Source: Legionella_C sp048541585 (GTDB lineage Bacteria > Pseudomonadota > Gammaproteobacteria > Legionellales > Legionellaceae). From it: a stretch of DNA of 64,000 nucleotides. The stretch lies in the NCBI RefSeq assembly GCF_048541585.1, contig NZ_CP183303.1:3038001-3102000 (forward strand), written 5' to 3'. The notes beneath the pieces were generated by a model that was not told the DNA's origin, did no database searches, and saw only the letters and a program-made list of their open reading frames with translations. A program made the translations under genes and the position numbers. Shown piece after piece: positions 26,118 to 34,350 of this stretch (position 1 is the stretch's first letter; every line of letters starts with the position of its first letter).

Positions 26118-26563
26118 TGTCAGATAAAATTGATGAAACCATTCAAGTCATTGCGCTCAAACATGGTGTGGTTTTGGGTAAAGATGATCCGATACTCATT
26201 CTGCAAACTATGAACGAGAGGCTGCTTAAGGAAAATCGAAAAGCCCAACAAGAAATGCTAGCCCAGTTCAAAGAGGAAATGGAAGGCATTTCCTCTCAAT
26301 GGAGGGATGACGCCAAGGAAAAAGCTGAAAAAATCCTCAATGCGGCATTGGCTGGTAGTAAAGCGGCTATGTCTAAGTTATCACAGGAAGCTATCAGCGA
26401 ATCTATTCTTACTATGAGAGAAATGATCTCGAGTTCACTGGCTGAGGCTCGCGCTCTAAAACTACAGACACGGAAATCCAGTATATTTACATTGTTAACA
26501 TCAGCGATAATGCTAACAGCATTTTGTATGTTTATACTGTTTTTCCTTGGACATAATCTCTAA
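26117..26563 (+). CDS. traM: TraM-like conjugation accessory protein
   Basis: 148 residues, matching the RP4 TraM size. The N-terminal part (IDETIQVIALKHGVVLGKDD then PILILQTMNERLL) is shared with IncP TraM. A long coiled coil follows, then one C-terminal membrane helix (FTLLTSAIMLTAFCMFILFF, about 123-143). It is probably a tail-anchored accessory protein of transfer. Confidence 0.82.
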   Translation: MSDKIDETIQVIALKHGVVLGKDDPILILQTMNERLLKENRKAQQEMLAQFKEEMEGISSQWRDDAKEKAEKILNAALAGSKAAMSKLSQEAISESILTMREMISSSLAEARALKLQTRKSSIFTLLTSAIMLTAFCMFILFFLGHNL

Positions 26564-26602
26564 ATAAACTTATGCGAATACAATGCGTTAATTCTCTGGA
26601 AT

Positions 26603-27382
26603 ATGATGATGCCTAAAATTATTAATATAGAGCTTTTATCAGCGGCCTCCCTGTATATCGAATTATTTTTCAATGATACCCTGCTTGCAAAAGCCACCTC
26701 TTTTGTGGCTAAAAGAAACAATAAATATTTTTTATTAACTAATAGACATAATGTAACTGGAAGAAATCAAAATACAGGGGAGTTACTGGATAAAACAACT
26801 GCTGCTTTCCCTAACAAAATGCAGGTTTATTTCAATTTAAATGGGAAAGTAGGTGGAAATATTTGTGTGGATTATTCCTTGCTAAACGATAGTGAACCAG
26901 CCTGGTACGAACACCCTAATTTAAAGGATTCTGCTGATATGGTTGCTTTTAAAGTTGATATTAATAACAATCTTATAGATGTTTCTCCCTCTTATGATCT
27001 AGATAGCTGTGGAATCGATATTGCGTTAAAACCAGGTACTCGCTTAAATATAATAGGCTTTCCTTTTGGAAAAAGAACTATGAATAATTTTGGGGTATGG
27101 ATAACTGGATTTTTAGCCAGTGATTTTGATATAGATATTGAAGGCAAGCCGCAGTTTTATATTGATGCAAGAACAAGAAGAGGACAATCTGGTTCGCCTG
27201 TGGTTTTTTATCGTCAAGGCGAAAATGTTAAAATGAAAAATGAACATACTGCACTTGCCTGGTCAGGGCATCAATTACTAGGAATTTATTCGGGGCGTAT
27301 TAGTGACGACTCTGATATAGGTGTTGTTTGGAAAAAGGAAGCCATATGTGAACTTTTAGATTCAATTCCGTCTTCCCCATGA
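26603..27382 (+). CDS. Trypsin-like serine protease domain protein (ICE cargo)
   Basis: 259 residues without a signal peptide. A chymotrypsin-fold triad is readable: His in FLLTNRHNVTGR (about 49), Asp in KDSADMVAFKVD (about 114), Ser in RRGQSGSPVVF (about 197). The standalone protein has no PDZ domain, so it is not a DegP type, and appears cytoplasmic. Such lone trypsin-like genes occur on mobile elements and sometimes next to defence or repressor genes. It is 40 bases after traM and ends six bases from a convergent gene. Substrate unknown. Several consecutive ATG codons (26603-26611) leave the start uncertain by two residues. Confidence 0.75.
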   Translation: MMMPKIINIELLSAASLYIELFFNDTLLAKATSFVAKRNNKYFLLTNRHNVTGRNQNTGELLDKTTAAFPNKMQVYFNLNGKVGGNICVDYSLLNDSEPAWYEHPNLKDSADMVAFKVDINNNLIDVSPSYDLDSCGIDIALKPGTRLNIIGFPFGKRTMNNFGVWITGFLASDFDIDIEGKPQFYIDARTRRGQSGSPVVFYRQGENVKMKNEHTALAWSGHQLLGIYSGRISDDSDIGVVWKKEAICELLDSIPSSP

Positions 27383-27388
27383 TTAGCC

Positions 27389-27853
27389 TTATATATTTTT
27401 CAATCGCTTCGCCTTTGCAAATAACTTATTACATTCTTCTTCCATCACCCCAGCAATTAAGTGACAACTATAAAAATCGGGTGTTTTAGACAAAACTTCC
27501 TCAGCCCCAACCTGAATCTGCCGGCCAAACAGATCATGCAAAAATGCAATCGAAGAACCATAAACTACTTTTGGAATCATCGCCCAGTAAATAGCAGCAG
27601 CACACATAGGGCAAGGCTCTGCAGTTGTATATAAGCTCAGCTTATTAACATCACCATCAAAACCATTATTAAATAGCGTATGTATAACCGACAATTCACC
27701 ATGCATCAAAGGATGATGATGCGCACTATTAACTGATTTTAAGAGAATTTCTTTGTCATCATAAACAATAATTGCTCCATATGGAGCAATAGGATTTTCT
27801 GATGCTACCTTTATTGTTTCTGTCATAAAATCATAAATATGTTTATCCATCAT
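27389..27853 (-). CDS. CDA-fold nucleobase/nucleoside deaminase
   Basis: 154 residues. Zinc-site signatures HGELSVI (His and catalytic Glu, about 66-68) and TAEPCPMCAAAIYW (two Cys about 96 and 99) define the cytidine deaminase superfamily; the AIYWA segment and size resemble bacterial guanine deaminase (GuaD) more than tRNA-adenosine deaminase. It overlaps the end of the transporter gene by about ten bases, so the two are translationally coupled and probably act on one pathway. Substrate not determined from sequence. Confidence 0.85.
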   Translation of the reverse strand: MMDKHIYDFMTETIKVASENPIAPYGAIIVYDDKEILLKSVNSAHHHPLMHGELSVIHTLFNNGFDGDVNKLSLYTTAEPCPMCAAAIYWAMIPKVVYGSSIAFLHDLFGRQIQVGAEEVLSKTPDFYSCHLIAGVMEEECNKLFAKAKRLKNI

Positions 27854-29273
27854 TACTTCTCTTTACTTGAATATAATTTTCATCAAACTTATTGGCGCTA
27901 ATCTTGTAATTGGTATCAATTCTAAATGGATTTAGGTTGGTTAATTCATCATAAATATCCACTTTTTCTTTCACCTTGAGGAAATAGATCAAAAGAATTG
28001 AGATTGGAGCCAACGCGATTTCATAAGATATTTTATATGCATCCTCGAATATAATCACACTTGCCAGCTTATCGGCTGGTACAATGCCATAAAAAGCTAC
28101 TAAGGAAAATAGACTTACATCAATCATGATCCCAAAAGCTGAAGATGTAGCTATTCTTGTCCAAACAGTGATGATGAATTCTTTTTTTAGCGAAATACCG
28201 CGCCTTCGTTGTCTTAATTTTATAATTGAAATTACAGTCGAGTTAATTGTCATTCCTAAGAAAAACGCTGTAGCCGAAGCAATAAACATTCGTGCTTGGT
28301 TATGTAAAATTAATTTAAATGATTCATTTTCTCCGATAGCTAACAGGTTAGTGATCCAAACAACGAACACAAAAAGTAAATTGCAAAATATAATGAATAG
28401 AACCATTTGCTTAGTACGTTCAATCCCATAGACATCCGTCATCATATCAGCAACGAGATAAGCCAATGAAAATACAATACCCCCTACATTAATTGTCAAG
28501 AAACCAATGGAGATGAATTTGGCCGCCATGGTTTTTGATGCAATAAAAAATACGATGCTGGAGCAAAATAAGATATGGTGATATTTAAAAATATTATTAT
28601 TTTTGTTATCTGAATCTGGCAGCTGGAATTTAAACAATTGCTTATTAATGCCTTTCTCGCAGTTCATTTTTTCAATATTCACAATAACACTCAGCAAAAA
28701 ATGTGAAAAAATACTGAGAAAGCAATAAATCAATAGTGGAATAATAAGTTGAGTCGCACTGACTGTATCTTTAGGGCTAAGCCATAACATATTTAGCAGC
28801 GAAAATATCATAAGAGAAGCTAAAAACACATAGCAGGCTGCTTTTTCATTTGAGGTGCTAAAAAAGCAAATGGGCAAAAAAGCAGCTGTCCATAAAAACA
28901 TCGAGCTCTCAATGAAGTAGAATAAATCCCTACCAAGCACCTGTATATAAATGTCTTGCATTTGCCAGAACGAAGATGCAGGCAACCAAATAGCAAATTT
29001 TAAAAATAAAGTATAAATAGCGTGAAATAAAACTACCAAATACACTGTATGGCGCAGATAGGCAAAACCATAAATGTTGTATATAAGCTGAAATAAAAAA
29101 AATACAACAGGCCACCACAAAAGTTCTGATGCTACTGGTATTCCAAATAAATTGATAACTTGTGCTTCGGCTGGGACAGTAATTAAGGAGAAGAAAACTG
29201 TTAATCCTATCAATGTATGAAACAGCTTAAATTGAAGCGGCGTTTTTGATTTACTCATCAATTGGCTATTCAT
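27843..29273 (-). CDS. Membrane protein: novel N-terminal region fused to a VUT/YhhQ-type (queuosine precursor) transporter domain
   Basis: 476 residues from the ATG at 29271-29273. Residues about 235-450 follow the VUT (DUF165/YhhQ) pattern: FSLAYLVADMMTDVYGIERT, IASATAFFLGMTINSTVISI, FGIMIDVSLFSLVAFYGI and YKISYEIALAPISILLIYFL. Ordinary VUT proteins are only 220-250 residues and import preQ0/preQ1. Here some 230 extra N-terminal residues supply six or so further helices. Its coupling to a deaminase gene suggests uptake and processing of a purine or deazapurine; the specific substrate is inference. Confidence 0.8.
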   Translation of the reverse strand: MNSQLMSKSKTPLQFKLFHTLIGLTVFFSLITVPAEAQVINLFGIPVASELLWWPVVFFLFQLIYNIYGFAYLRHTVYLVVLFHAIYTLFLKFAIWLPASSFWQMQDIYIQVLGRDLFYFIESSMFLWTAAFLPICFFSTSNEKAACYVFLASLMIFSLLNMLWLSPKDTVSATQLIIPLLIYCFLSIFSHFLLSVIVNIEKMNCEKGINKQLFKFQLPDSDNKNNNIFKYHHILFCSSIVFFIASKTMAAKFISIGFLTINVGGIVFSLAYLVADMMTDVYGIERTKQMVLFIIFCNLLFVFVVWITNLLAIGENESFKLILHNQARMFIASATAFFLGMTINSTVISIIKLRQRRRGISLKKEFIITVWTRIATSSAFGIMIDVSLFSLVAFYGIVPADKLASVIIFEDAYKISYEIALAPISILLIYFLKVKEKVDIYDELTNLNPFRIDTNYKISANKFDENYIQVKRSNDG

Positions 29274-29625
29274 CAACAAATACTCGCTTTAAGCCAATAA
29301 AACATTTTGTTTTTAATTTAAGTTGCTTCTTTTCCAAAATGGTGAGCTGTTCTGCATGTGCCCCAAATTGTTGTCCTATATCGAAGACAATTCGCGGATC
29401 AATAAGATAAATCATATCTGACTTTACGAACTCGGCTACAGACATCTCCTGATTAACACGCTTATTCGCAATGTGAAATGCAATGGATAATTCATTCGTA
29501 TTTGGATGAGTAAAAATCCTATCAATGCGTATTAAATACGGCTCTCTGACTTGTCCTGCGAATCGCACAACAATTTGTTGATAGACAAGGCGTAGAAATT
29601 TGCTTTTGGGACTCCATTTTTCCAT
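29266..29625 (-). CDS. Hypothetical protein
   Basis: 119 residues with AAGGATG upstream of the ATG. I do not recognise the family. Soluble, basic N-terminus (MEKWSPKSKFLRLVYQQIVV), followed by strand-rich sequence (IRIDRIFTHPNTNELSIAFH, MIYLIDPRIVFDIGQQFGAH). It overlaps the VUT-domain gene by eight bases and follows the repressor gene by 24 bases, so it belongs to the repressor-transporter-deaminase unit. Confidence 0.7.
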   Translation of the reverse strand: MEKWSPKSKFLRLVYQQIVVRFAGQVREPYLIRIDRIFTHPNTNELSIAFHIANKRVNQEMSVAEFVKSDMIYLIDPRIVFDIGQQFGAHAEQLTILEKKQLKLKTKCFIGLKRVFVDE

Positions 29626-29649
29626 AGTTACATCCTTACAACTTACAAC

Positions 29650-30300
29650 TTATTTTTTAGAACGCAATTTTTGGTGTATCTCGAGGATCACGCCGACAAC
29701 AGTGTATAAATTATCATCATAAATTTCTACAGGTAATTTGGGGTTGATGGGATACAAATAGCGCTCATTCCCTTCTACAACATATTTTTTAATTGAGTAA
29801 TGTGAGCTATCTTTCTTCTTTACAACAATGTATGAACGATCATCTGGCATGATATCTTGATTTATAATGAGTAAGGAGTTTTTAGGGAATGTTGGCTCAT
29901 ATAAATCAGTATCAATCGAAAGAGCATAATACTCCCCATCGACATCATTCTCCACCCATCGATACCATTCCTGCGGTGATTTTGATTGCGCTATCTTACT
30001 AAAGTCAAAAACAGGTAAAGGTCTTGTTACTTCTTGCTGTTCATATTCTCCTAGTCGAACGATGGGTTCTAGACCAAGTAATTGTTCAATACTGATATTA
30101 AAGTAATGTGCAATTTGAACTAAAGTACTGGCTTTCGGATCGGTCACATCACCATTCAAAATTCTGGTGATTTTATTGGTTGGGATGCCTAAATTACGCG
30201 CGAGTGCAGCGGGTGAGCATTTTTTATCACGCCTAATTAATTCGTTAAGTGTCTTTGCCAATAACAATTGGCTCGATTCATTCAAAATAGTAGTAGACAT
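29650..30300 (-). CDS. XRE/S24 repressor of the right-hand cargo module
   Basis: 216 residues. Helix-turn-helix at about 20-75 (SPAALARNLGIPTNKITRIL then DPKASTLVQIAHYFNISIEQ) and a LexA/CI-like C-terminal domain (YALSIDTDLYEPTFPKNSLL, DRSYIVVKKKDS). In this copy the usual Ser-Met-x-Pro nucleophile motif is replaced by TDLYEPTFP, so self-cleavage is doubtful. It is the second S24-type repressor in the element. Three evenly spaced palindromes immediately upstream are its likely operators. Confidence 0.85.
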   Translation of the reverse strand: MSTTILNESSQLLLAKTLNELIRRDKKCSPAALARNLGIPTNKITRILNGDVTDPKASTLVQIAHYFNISIEQLLGLEPIVRLGEYEQQEVTRPLPVFDFSKIAQSKSPQEWYRWVENDVDGEYYALSIDTDLYEPTFPKNSLLIINQDIMPDDRSYIVVKKKDSSHYSIKKYVVEGNERYLYPINPKLPVEIYDDNLYTVVGVILEIHQKLRSKK

Positions 30301-30312
30301 GCCTTGACTTAG

Positions 30313-30362
30313 TTACATTTATGTAATAATTTACATCAATGTAACAAGTTACACTAATGTAA
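30313..30362. promoter_or_regulatory. Three operators at exact 18-base spacing
   Basis: TTACATTTATGTAA (30313-30326), TTACATCAATGTAA (30331-30344) and TTACACTAATGTAA (30349-30362) start exactly 18 bases apart; the first two are perfect palindromes in their arms and the third differs by one base. A looser pair of TTTACGT words follows at 30381-30398. They lie between divergent genes, a classic CI-like operator array. Confidence 0.85.
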
Positions 30363-30482
30363 AAAAAGATATTACCATAATTTACGTCAATTTTACGTAG
30401 ATTATTTGTAGTTTTAGAAGGAATTATATTCAGTTAAAGCGTGCAGCCTTAACATATGTTGCAGTAAGAAGGAGATTAACCC

Positions 30483-30722
30483 ATGGAATGTCATTCAAAG
30501 TTAAGTATTTATAAAGGAATGATTCAGTATATCTTAGACTCAACTCACTACACTTTGAAACACATAGCACAGTTATCATATTCATCCCTCGATAATATTC
30601 GAATGATCTATTGTCACAATTCCTTACCAAACAGTTTTAAAACTGAAATTGAACTTATGAAGTTATATCAGATTGTCCTTGAAATAAACGAAAACCAGAA
30701 ACAAAGCTCTCTTTATGGTTAA
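30483..30722 (+). CDS. Small hypothetical protein, possible helix-turn-helix
   Basis: 79 residues, preceded by a strong AAGGAG eight bases before the ATG. KHIAQLSYSSLDNIRMIYCH could be a recognition helix pair, but no family is recognised. It is the first gene transcribed rightward from the operator array and may act with the AlpA-like protein as an antirepressor or regulator. The stop is close to the next reading. Confidence 0.6.
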   Translation: MECHSKLSIYKGMIQYILDSTHYTLKHIAQLSYSSLDNIRMIYCHNSLPNSFKTEIELMKLYQIVLEINENQKQSSLYG

Positions 30723-30834
30723 TAAAAGAAATTTTATTGGAAGCAATCTTATGCTTAAAACATTTATTAACGCTAGGTTCAAAGATCAAAATCATACCAT
30801 AGACCGAACAAAACCTGATGCAAAGGAGATCAAC

Positions 30835-31056
30835 GTGATTGATGGAGTACAAAAGCAAATTTCTCAAAAAGTATTATTCATACCTGACCTTGAAAGAATG
30901 ATCGGTAGAAACAGAGTAACATTGCGCCGCTGGTGGCTTACCGATAGATTTCCGCGCCCAGTCAAGCTTAATGGAACAACGCTTGCTTGGCATAGCGATG
31001 AAGTAGAACAATGGATTGAGCAAACTATTTTAAATGGTGAGAAAGACGCTTCCTAA
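30835..31056 (+). CDS. AlpA-like helix-turn-helix protein (regulator or excisionase)
   Basis: 73 residues from GTG at 30835, chosen because AAGGAG lies seven bases upstream; longer in-frame readings to 30715 lack a site. The core RMIGRNRVTLRRWWLTDRFP then RPVKLNGTTLAWHSDEVEQW is the AlpA/MerR-like excisionase fold (helix-turn-helix, wing, then W-x-x-x-EVxxW). Such proteins activate or direct excision of integrated elements. It lies 230 bases from tRNA-Pro, at the element end, as expected for an excisionase, yet no integrase adjoins it. Confidence 0.75.
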   Translation: MIDGVQKQISQKVLFIPDLERMIGRNRVTLRRWWLTDRFPRPVKLNGTTLAWHSDEVEQWIEQTILNGEKDAS

Positions 31057-31077
31057 CATCTCCAATATATTAAACAG

Positions 31078-31102
31078 GCAGACTTTAGGTCTGCTTTTTT
31101 TT
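31078..31102 (+). terminator. Rho-independent terminator after the AlpA-like gene
   Basis: GCAGAC-TTTAG-GTCTGC at 31078-31094 is followed immediately by eight T residues. Confidence 0.85.
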
Positions 31103-31196
31103 GCTTTTCAATTAATCAAACATCCCTATGAAATTAGCACTTAAAATTTCACTGGAAAACATTAAGTTTTGTAAATTATTATTTTATTTTTAAAAA

Positions 31197-31214
31197 GTGT
31201 ACCTAAATGTGTAC
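31197..31214. repeat. Short direct repeat near the tRNA end of the element
   Basis: GTGTAC occurs at 31197-31202 and 31209-31214, twelve bases apart, each followed by a pyrimidine and TAAA or TTAAA. Placed 70-90 bases from the tRNA 3' end, these could be arm-type recombinase sites; this is only suggested by location. Confidence 0.3.
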
Positions 31215-31285
31215 TTAAAAAGAATTTGCAGAATAAAAATGTTTTGATATTATTATTTAACTTGCTGATTTTAAAATCATTTTTT

Positions 31286-31362
31286 TGGTCGGGACGGAAG
31301 GATTTGAACCTTCGACCACTAGCACCCCATGCTAGTACGCTACCAGGCTGCGCTACGCCCCG
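31286..31362 (-). tRNA. tRNA-Pro (anticodon GGG)
   Basis: 77 bases with a good cloverleaf: acceptor CGGGGCG paired with CGTCCCG, D arm GCGC-AGCCTGGTA-GCGT, anticodon arm CTAGC-ATGGGGT-GCTAG with GGG at the anticodon, T arm GAAGG-TTCGAAT-CCTTC, and an encoded CCA. The overall sequence parallels E. coli tRNA-Pro(GGG). Its 3' end faces the conjugative element at lower coordinates, consistent with integration at this tRNA gene, a known site for Trb-type Legionella islands. Confidence 0.95.
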
Positions 31363-31376
31363 ACTCGGATGTGAAG

Positions 31377-31409
31377 AATAGCTTGTTTCTTAGGGAATAA
31401 CAAGCTATT
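31377..31409. terminator. Strong hairpin between the chitinase gene and tRNA-Pro
   Basis: AATAGCTTGTT and AACAAGCTATT form a perfect 11-base stem around an 11-base loop. It lies after the stop of the minus-strand chitinase gene. No T tract follows, so termination is probable but not certain. Confidence 0.5.
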
Positions 31410-31444
31410 GCTTAGTAAATGACTAACTTACCCTAACAGGGAGG

Positions 31445-32419
31445 TTATTGTAAGTGTTTACTAAATTCAAATTCAGCTAATTGTAAATTATTACCACTAC
31501 AGGTTGGGCTTGCCCATTTATCGGCACATGGTTTATCCCGAGTAATAGACCACATCGCTATCATACTTAGCCCTTTTTCTTTGGCAAATTGCGATAGTCT
31601 ATCCGCGTTTTGGAGAGTAAACTGCTCAACATTAACATCATTAACACCTATCATTGGAGTTACTTCAACTAAGCGCCAAAGCTCTGCTTCAGAATAATTA
31701 GGATAAAGTGTTTTTAAATAATCTTTTAAGGCCGTAGCCGCCTGAATTGCATACTCACCCATGTCACCTGAATAAGCTGGGCCATAATCCATAGCCATGA
31801 TATTGACATGAAACTTTAAACCCGCATTTTTTGCTGCCTCTACTATTGATTTACCTTGCGGTGTAAGCCCTTCAGGCATAACGGGTAACGTAAAGCTCAA
31901 TTCAATAGCAGGATTTTTTTGATGAAATACCTGAAGCGCTTGCATCAATTTAGATACATTAGCGGTACCATTTTCGATATCAAAATCTAGTGTGTTCGCA
32001 TGATAAATATCGACCGTATTATTAAATAAAGTAATTAATTGTTCAGGACTACAATGGGATGAGATATCTGTTCCATTTGCACCACCAAAAGACACAGCAA
32101 CAGCAATATTATTTTGTGCTAATTTATCAGTTAAATGTTTTCCCCATTGATTAGCAACACTGTAAGATTCCTGTCCGCCCCAGGCCGGTTTACAAACACC
32201 ACTATCGGTAATAAATGCTAAGTGATAACTACGAATTCCTTGATTTAACGCAATAGTTGCTAAATCCGTTGGTTCCATATCTTGGTATTGCGAATCCCAA
32301 TGGGTGTTAATAGTTAGGTCAGCATAGGGGCTAAATAATGTTGACGGTACGTTAGTTGCAAAACTTGCTGATTGAATAAAGAAAAAAGAACTTAAGGCAA
32401 TTAGATAACGCTTTTTCAT
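31445..32419 (-). CDS. Secreted GH18 chitinase-like protein
   Basis: 324 residues with a signal peptide (residues 1-21, ending SASFA). GH18 barrel markers: SPYADLTINTHWD near the start, AVSFGGANGTD (strand 3), and the catalytic strand NTLDFDIENG with the DxxDxDxE-like Asp-x-Asp-x-Glu, then MAMDYGP and a late MIAMWSI Trp. Four Cys probably form disulfides (CKPAW, HCSPEQ, KPCADKW, TCSG). No chitin-binding domain, so it is a minimal catalytic protein, probably exported by type II secretion. The first Asp of DxxDxDxE is Asn or Thr here, which may not block activity. Confidence 0.85.
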   Translation of the reverse strand: MKKRYLIALSSFFFIQSASFATNVPSTLFSPYADLTINTHWDSQYQDMEPTDLATIALNQGIRSYHLAFITDSGVCKPAWGGQESYSVANQWGKHLTDKLAQNNIAVAVSFGGANGTDISSHCSPEQLITLFNNTVDIYHANTLDFDIENGTANVSKLMQALQVFHQKNPAIELSFTLPVMPEGLTPQGKSIVEAAKNAGLKFHVNIMAMDYGPAYSGDMGEYAIQAATALKDYLKTLYPNYSEAELWRLVEVTPMIGVNDVNVEQFTLQNADRLSQFAKEKGLSMIAMWSITRDKPCADKWASPTCSGNNLQLAEFEFSKHLQ

Positions 32420-32641
32420 AATACCTTTGATTAATTTTAAACAGGATGGGCATTATGTATCATTTTAATTACCAAATGAACAACTTAACAGAAAAATTAC
32501 CAGAATTTGATTTTATTTAATTCGAATTGAATAATAAATGGCAATATAATTGGTATTTTCTCCTGATTAATAAACCGACAGAGTGGTGTTTATTAGGTTT
32601 TTGCAAGGTTAATTTAGCATTATTATCACAATCCACTTAAG

Positions 32642-33007
32642 TTATTTACTACGTGGATTTTGTGCTTCAATTTGGTTCTCAACTTCATCAATGGGATGCT
32701 CCTCGCCCGTGGTTTCATAACCAGGAACGCCATCACCTAACAAATTACCCATTTCTGCACCACGAAATTGATTTTGGTTCAACTCATTGCTGGTCCCGGC
32801 AAGAGCAAGATCATTTTTTACTTTTTCTGCCAATTCAGCTGCGCCCTCCATAGGCCTTAGTGGATCAACTGTCAATTTATCTAAATGCAGATTGGGCATC
32901 AGTGCTTCCTTATCATCTTTATTATTTTTATTATCTTTATACCTTTTTTTAAATGCTTTTCCTGCCTGTGTACTACTTGTTTTATCGTTCTTTTCAATCT
33001 TTGCCAT
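32642..33007 (-). CDS. Hypothetical hydrophilic, low-complexity protein
   Basis: 121 residues from the ATG at 33005-33007; no clear ribosome site. The first 40 residues are Lys/Asn/Asp rich (KKRYKDNKNNKDDKEA), the rest acidic and probably disordered, ending EAQNPRSK. No family recognised and no secretion signal. Legionella chromosomes carry many such short unknown proteins; an effector role cannot be judged. Confidence 0.55.
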   Translation of the reverse strand: MAKIEKNDKTSSTQAGKAFKKRYKDNKNNKDDKEALMPNLHLDKLTVDPLRPMEGAAELAEKVKNDLALAGTSNELNQNQFRGAEMGNLLGDGVPGYETTGEEHPIDEVENQIEAQNPRSK

Positions 33008-33192
33008 ATCTATAACCAAATAAAATACTAATAGTATAATTATATCGCTTTTATAAGGAAATTGATAAAATTTAATACAATAGCTTAATTAATGGTTTCT
33101 CTAACGCCTCATTAGACAGAAAAAGCAAAATCTCTTTAAATTCAACTTAATAGAGTAATGACCGGATTAGTTTAAACTAGTCCGGCGTAGCA

Positions 33193-34350
33193 TTAACCAA
33201 AAGCATTAATACCCGTGATGTGACGGCCTAATACTAAGGTGTGAACATTATCGGTACCTTCATAAGTAAAGACAGACTCTAAATTGAGCATATGACGAAT
33301 TACATGATATTCTAAACTAATTCCATTACCACCTAAAAGATTGCGGCATTTACGAGCAATATTTAGGGCTTCCCGGCAACCATTGCGTTTAGCTAGAGAA
33401 ATCATGACAGGTGTTTCTCGTCCTTCATCTTTTAAGCGACCAATTTGCAGATTTAAACATTGGGCTTTAACAATTTCGCTATACATTTGAGCTAATTCAG
33501 CCTGTACTAGCTGAAAAGAGGCAAGTGGCTTATCAAATTGTTTGCGTTCTAATAAATAGTCACGTGTTATATCAAAGCAAGCCATAGCAGCACCCATAGC
33601 ACCCCAGGCAATACCATAGCGAGCTTGACTTAAACAACTTAAAGCTGCGCCTAAACCTTTGTGGGTTCCAGCCAATAGATTTTCGTCAGGGACAAACACG
33701 TCTTCAAAAACAAGCTCACCGGTGATAGAAGCCCGCAAAGACATCTTATGCTTAATTTCAGGACGGGTAAATCCTTTAGCATTTTGCTCAACAATAAAGC
33801 CACGAATCCCCTCATCCGTTTTTGCCCAAACAATAGCAATATCGGCAATAGGTGCATTGGTAATCCACATTTTAGCGCCATTTAACCGCCAACCGCCGGA
33901 AACTTTTTTCGCGTAAGTACGCATGCTACCTGGATCAGAGCCTGAATCAGGTTCTGTTAAACCAAAACAGCCAATGATCTCACCACTAGCCATAGCAGGC
34001 AGAAAACGTTTCTTTTGTTCCTCATTACCATAGCGAAAAATAGGATACATACACAATGAGCTTTGCACAGAGACAAAACTACGCAGACCACTATCACCAC
34101 GCTCTAATTCTTGACAAACTAAGCCATAAGCAACATAGGAAGCGCCAGCCCCACCATATTCTGCTGGTAAGGTTAAGCCCAATAGGCCTAAATCGGCTGA
34201 CTTTTGAATAAGTTCACGAGGAAACTCTCCTTTTTCAAAAGCATCAGCCATTAAAGGTATTACATCGTTACTTACAAAGCGAGTAACACTTTCTCTAATT
34301 AATCGCTCATCATCTTGTAACTGCTCATCAAGAAACAACAGATCGTCCAC
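33193..34350 (-). CDS. gcdH: Glutaryl-CoA dehydrogenase (acyl-CoA dehydrogenase family)
   Basis: 385 residues from a GTG at 34348-34350 with AGGAGAG upstream. All acyl-CoA dehydrogenase landmarks are present: CFGLTEPDSGSDPGSM (FAD/substrate), MWITNAPIADIAIVWAK, and the catalytic Glu in FTYEGTDNVHTLVLGR. The last segment and the overall sequence fit glutaryl-CoA dehydrogenase, which oxidatively decarboxylates glutaryl-CoA to crotonyl-CoA in lysine and tryptophan breakdown. The start lies inside the end of the E1 gene by 23 bases, so translation is coupled. Confidence 0.9.
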   Translation of the reverse strand: MDDLLFLDEQLQDDERLIRESVTRFVSNDVIPLMADAFEKGEFPRELIQKSADLGLLGLTLPAEYGGAGASYVAYGLVCQELERGDSGLRSFVSVQSSLCMYPIFRYGNEEQKKRFLPAMASGEIIGCFGLTEPDSGSDPGSMRTYAKKVSGGWRLNGAKMWITNAPIADIAIVWAKTDEGIRGFIVEQNAKGFTRPEIKHKMSLRASITGELVFEDVFVPDENLLAGTHKGLGAALSCLSQARYGIAWGAMGAAMACFDITRDYLLERKQFDKPLASFQLVQAELAQMYSEIVKAQCLNLQIGRLKDEGRETPVMISLAKRNGCREALNIARKCRNLLGGNGISLEYHVIRHMLNLESVFTYEGTDNVHTLVLGRHITGINAFG

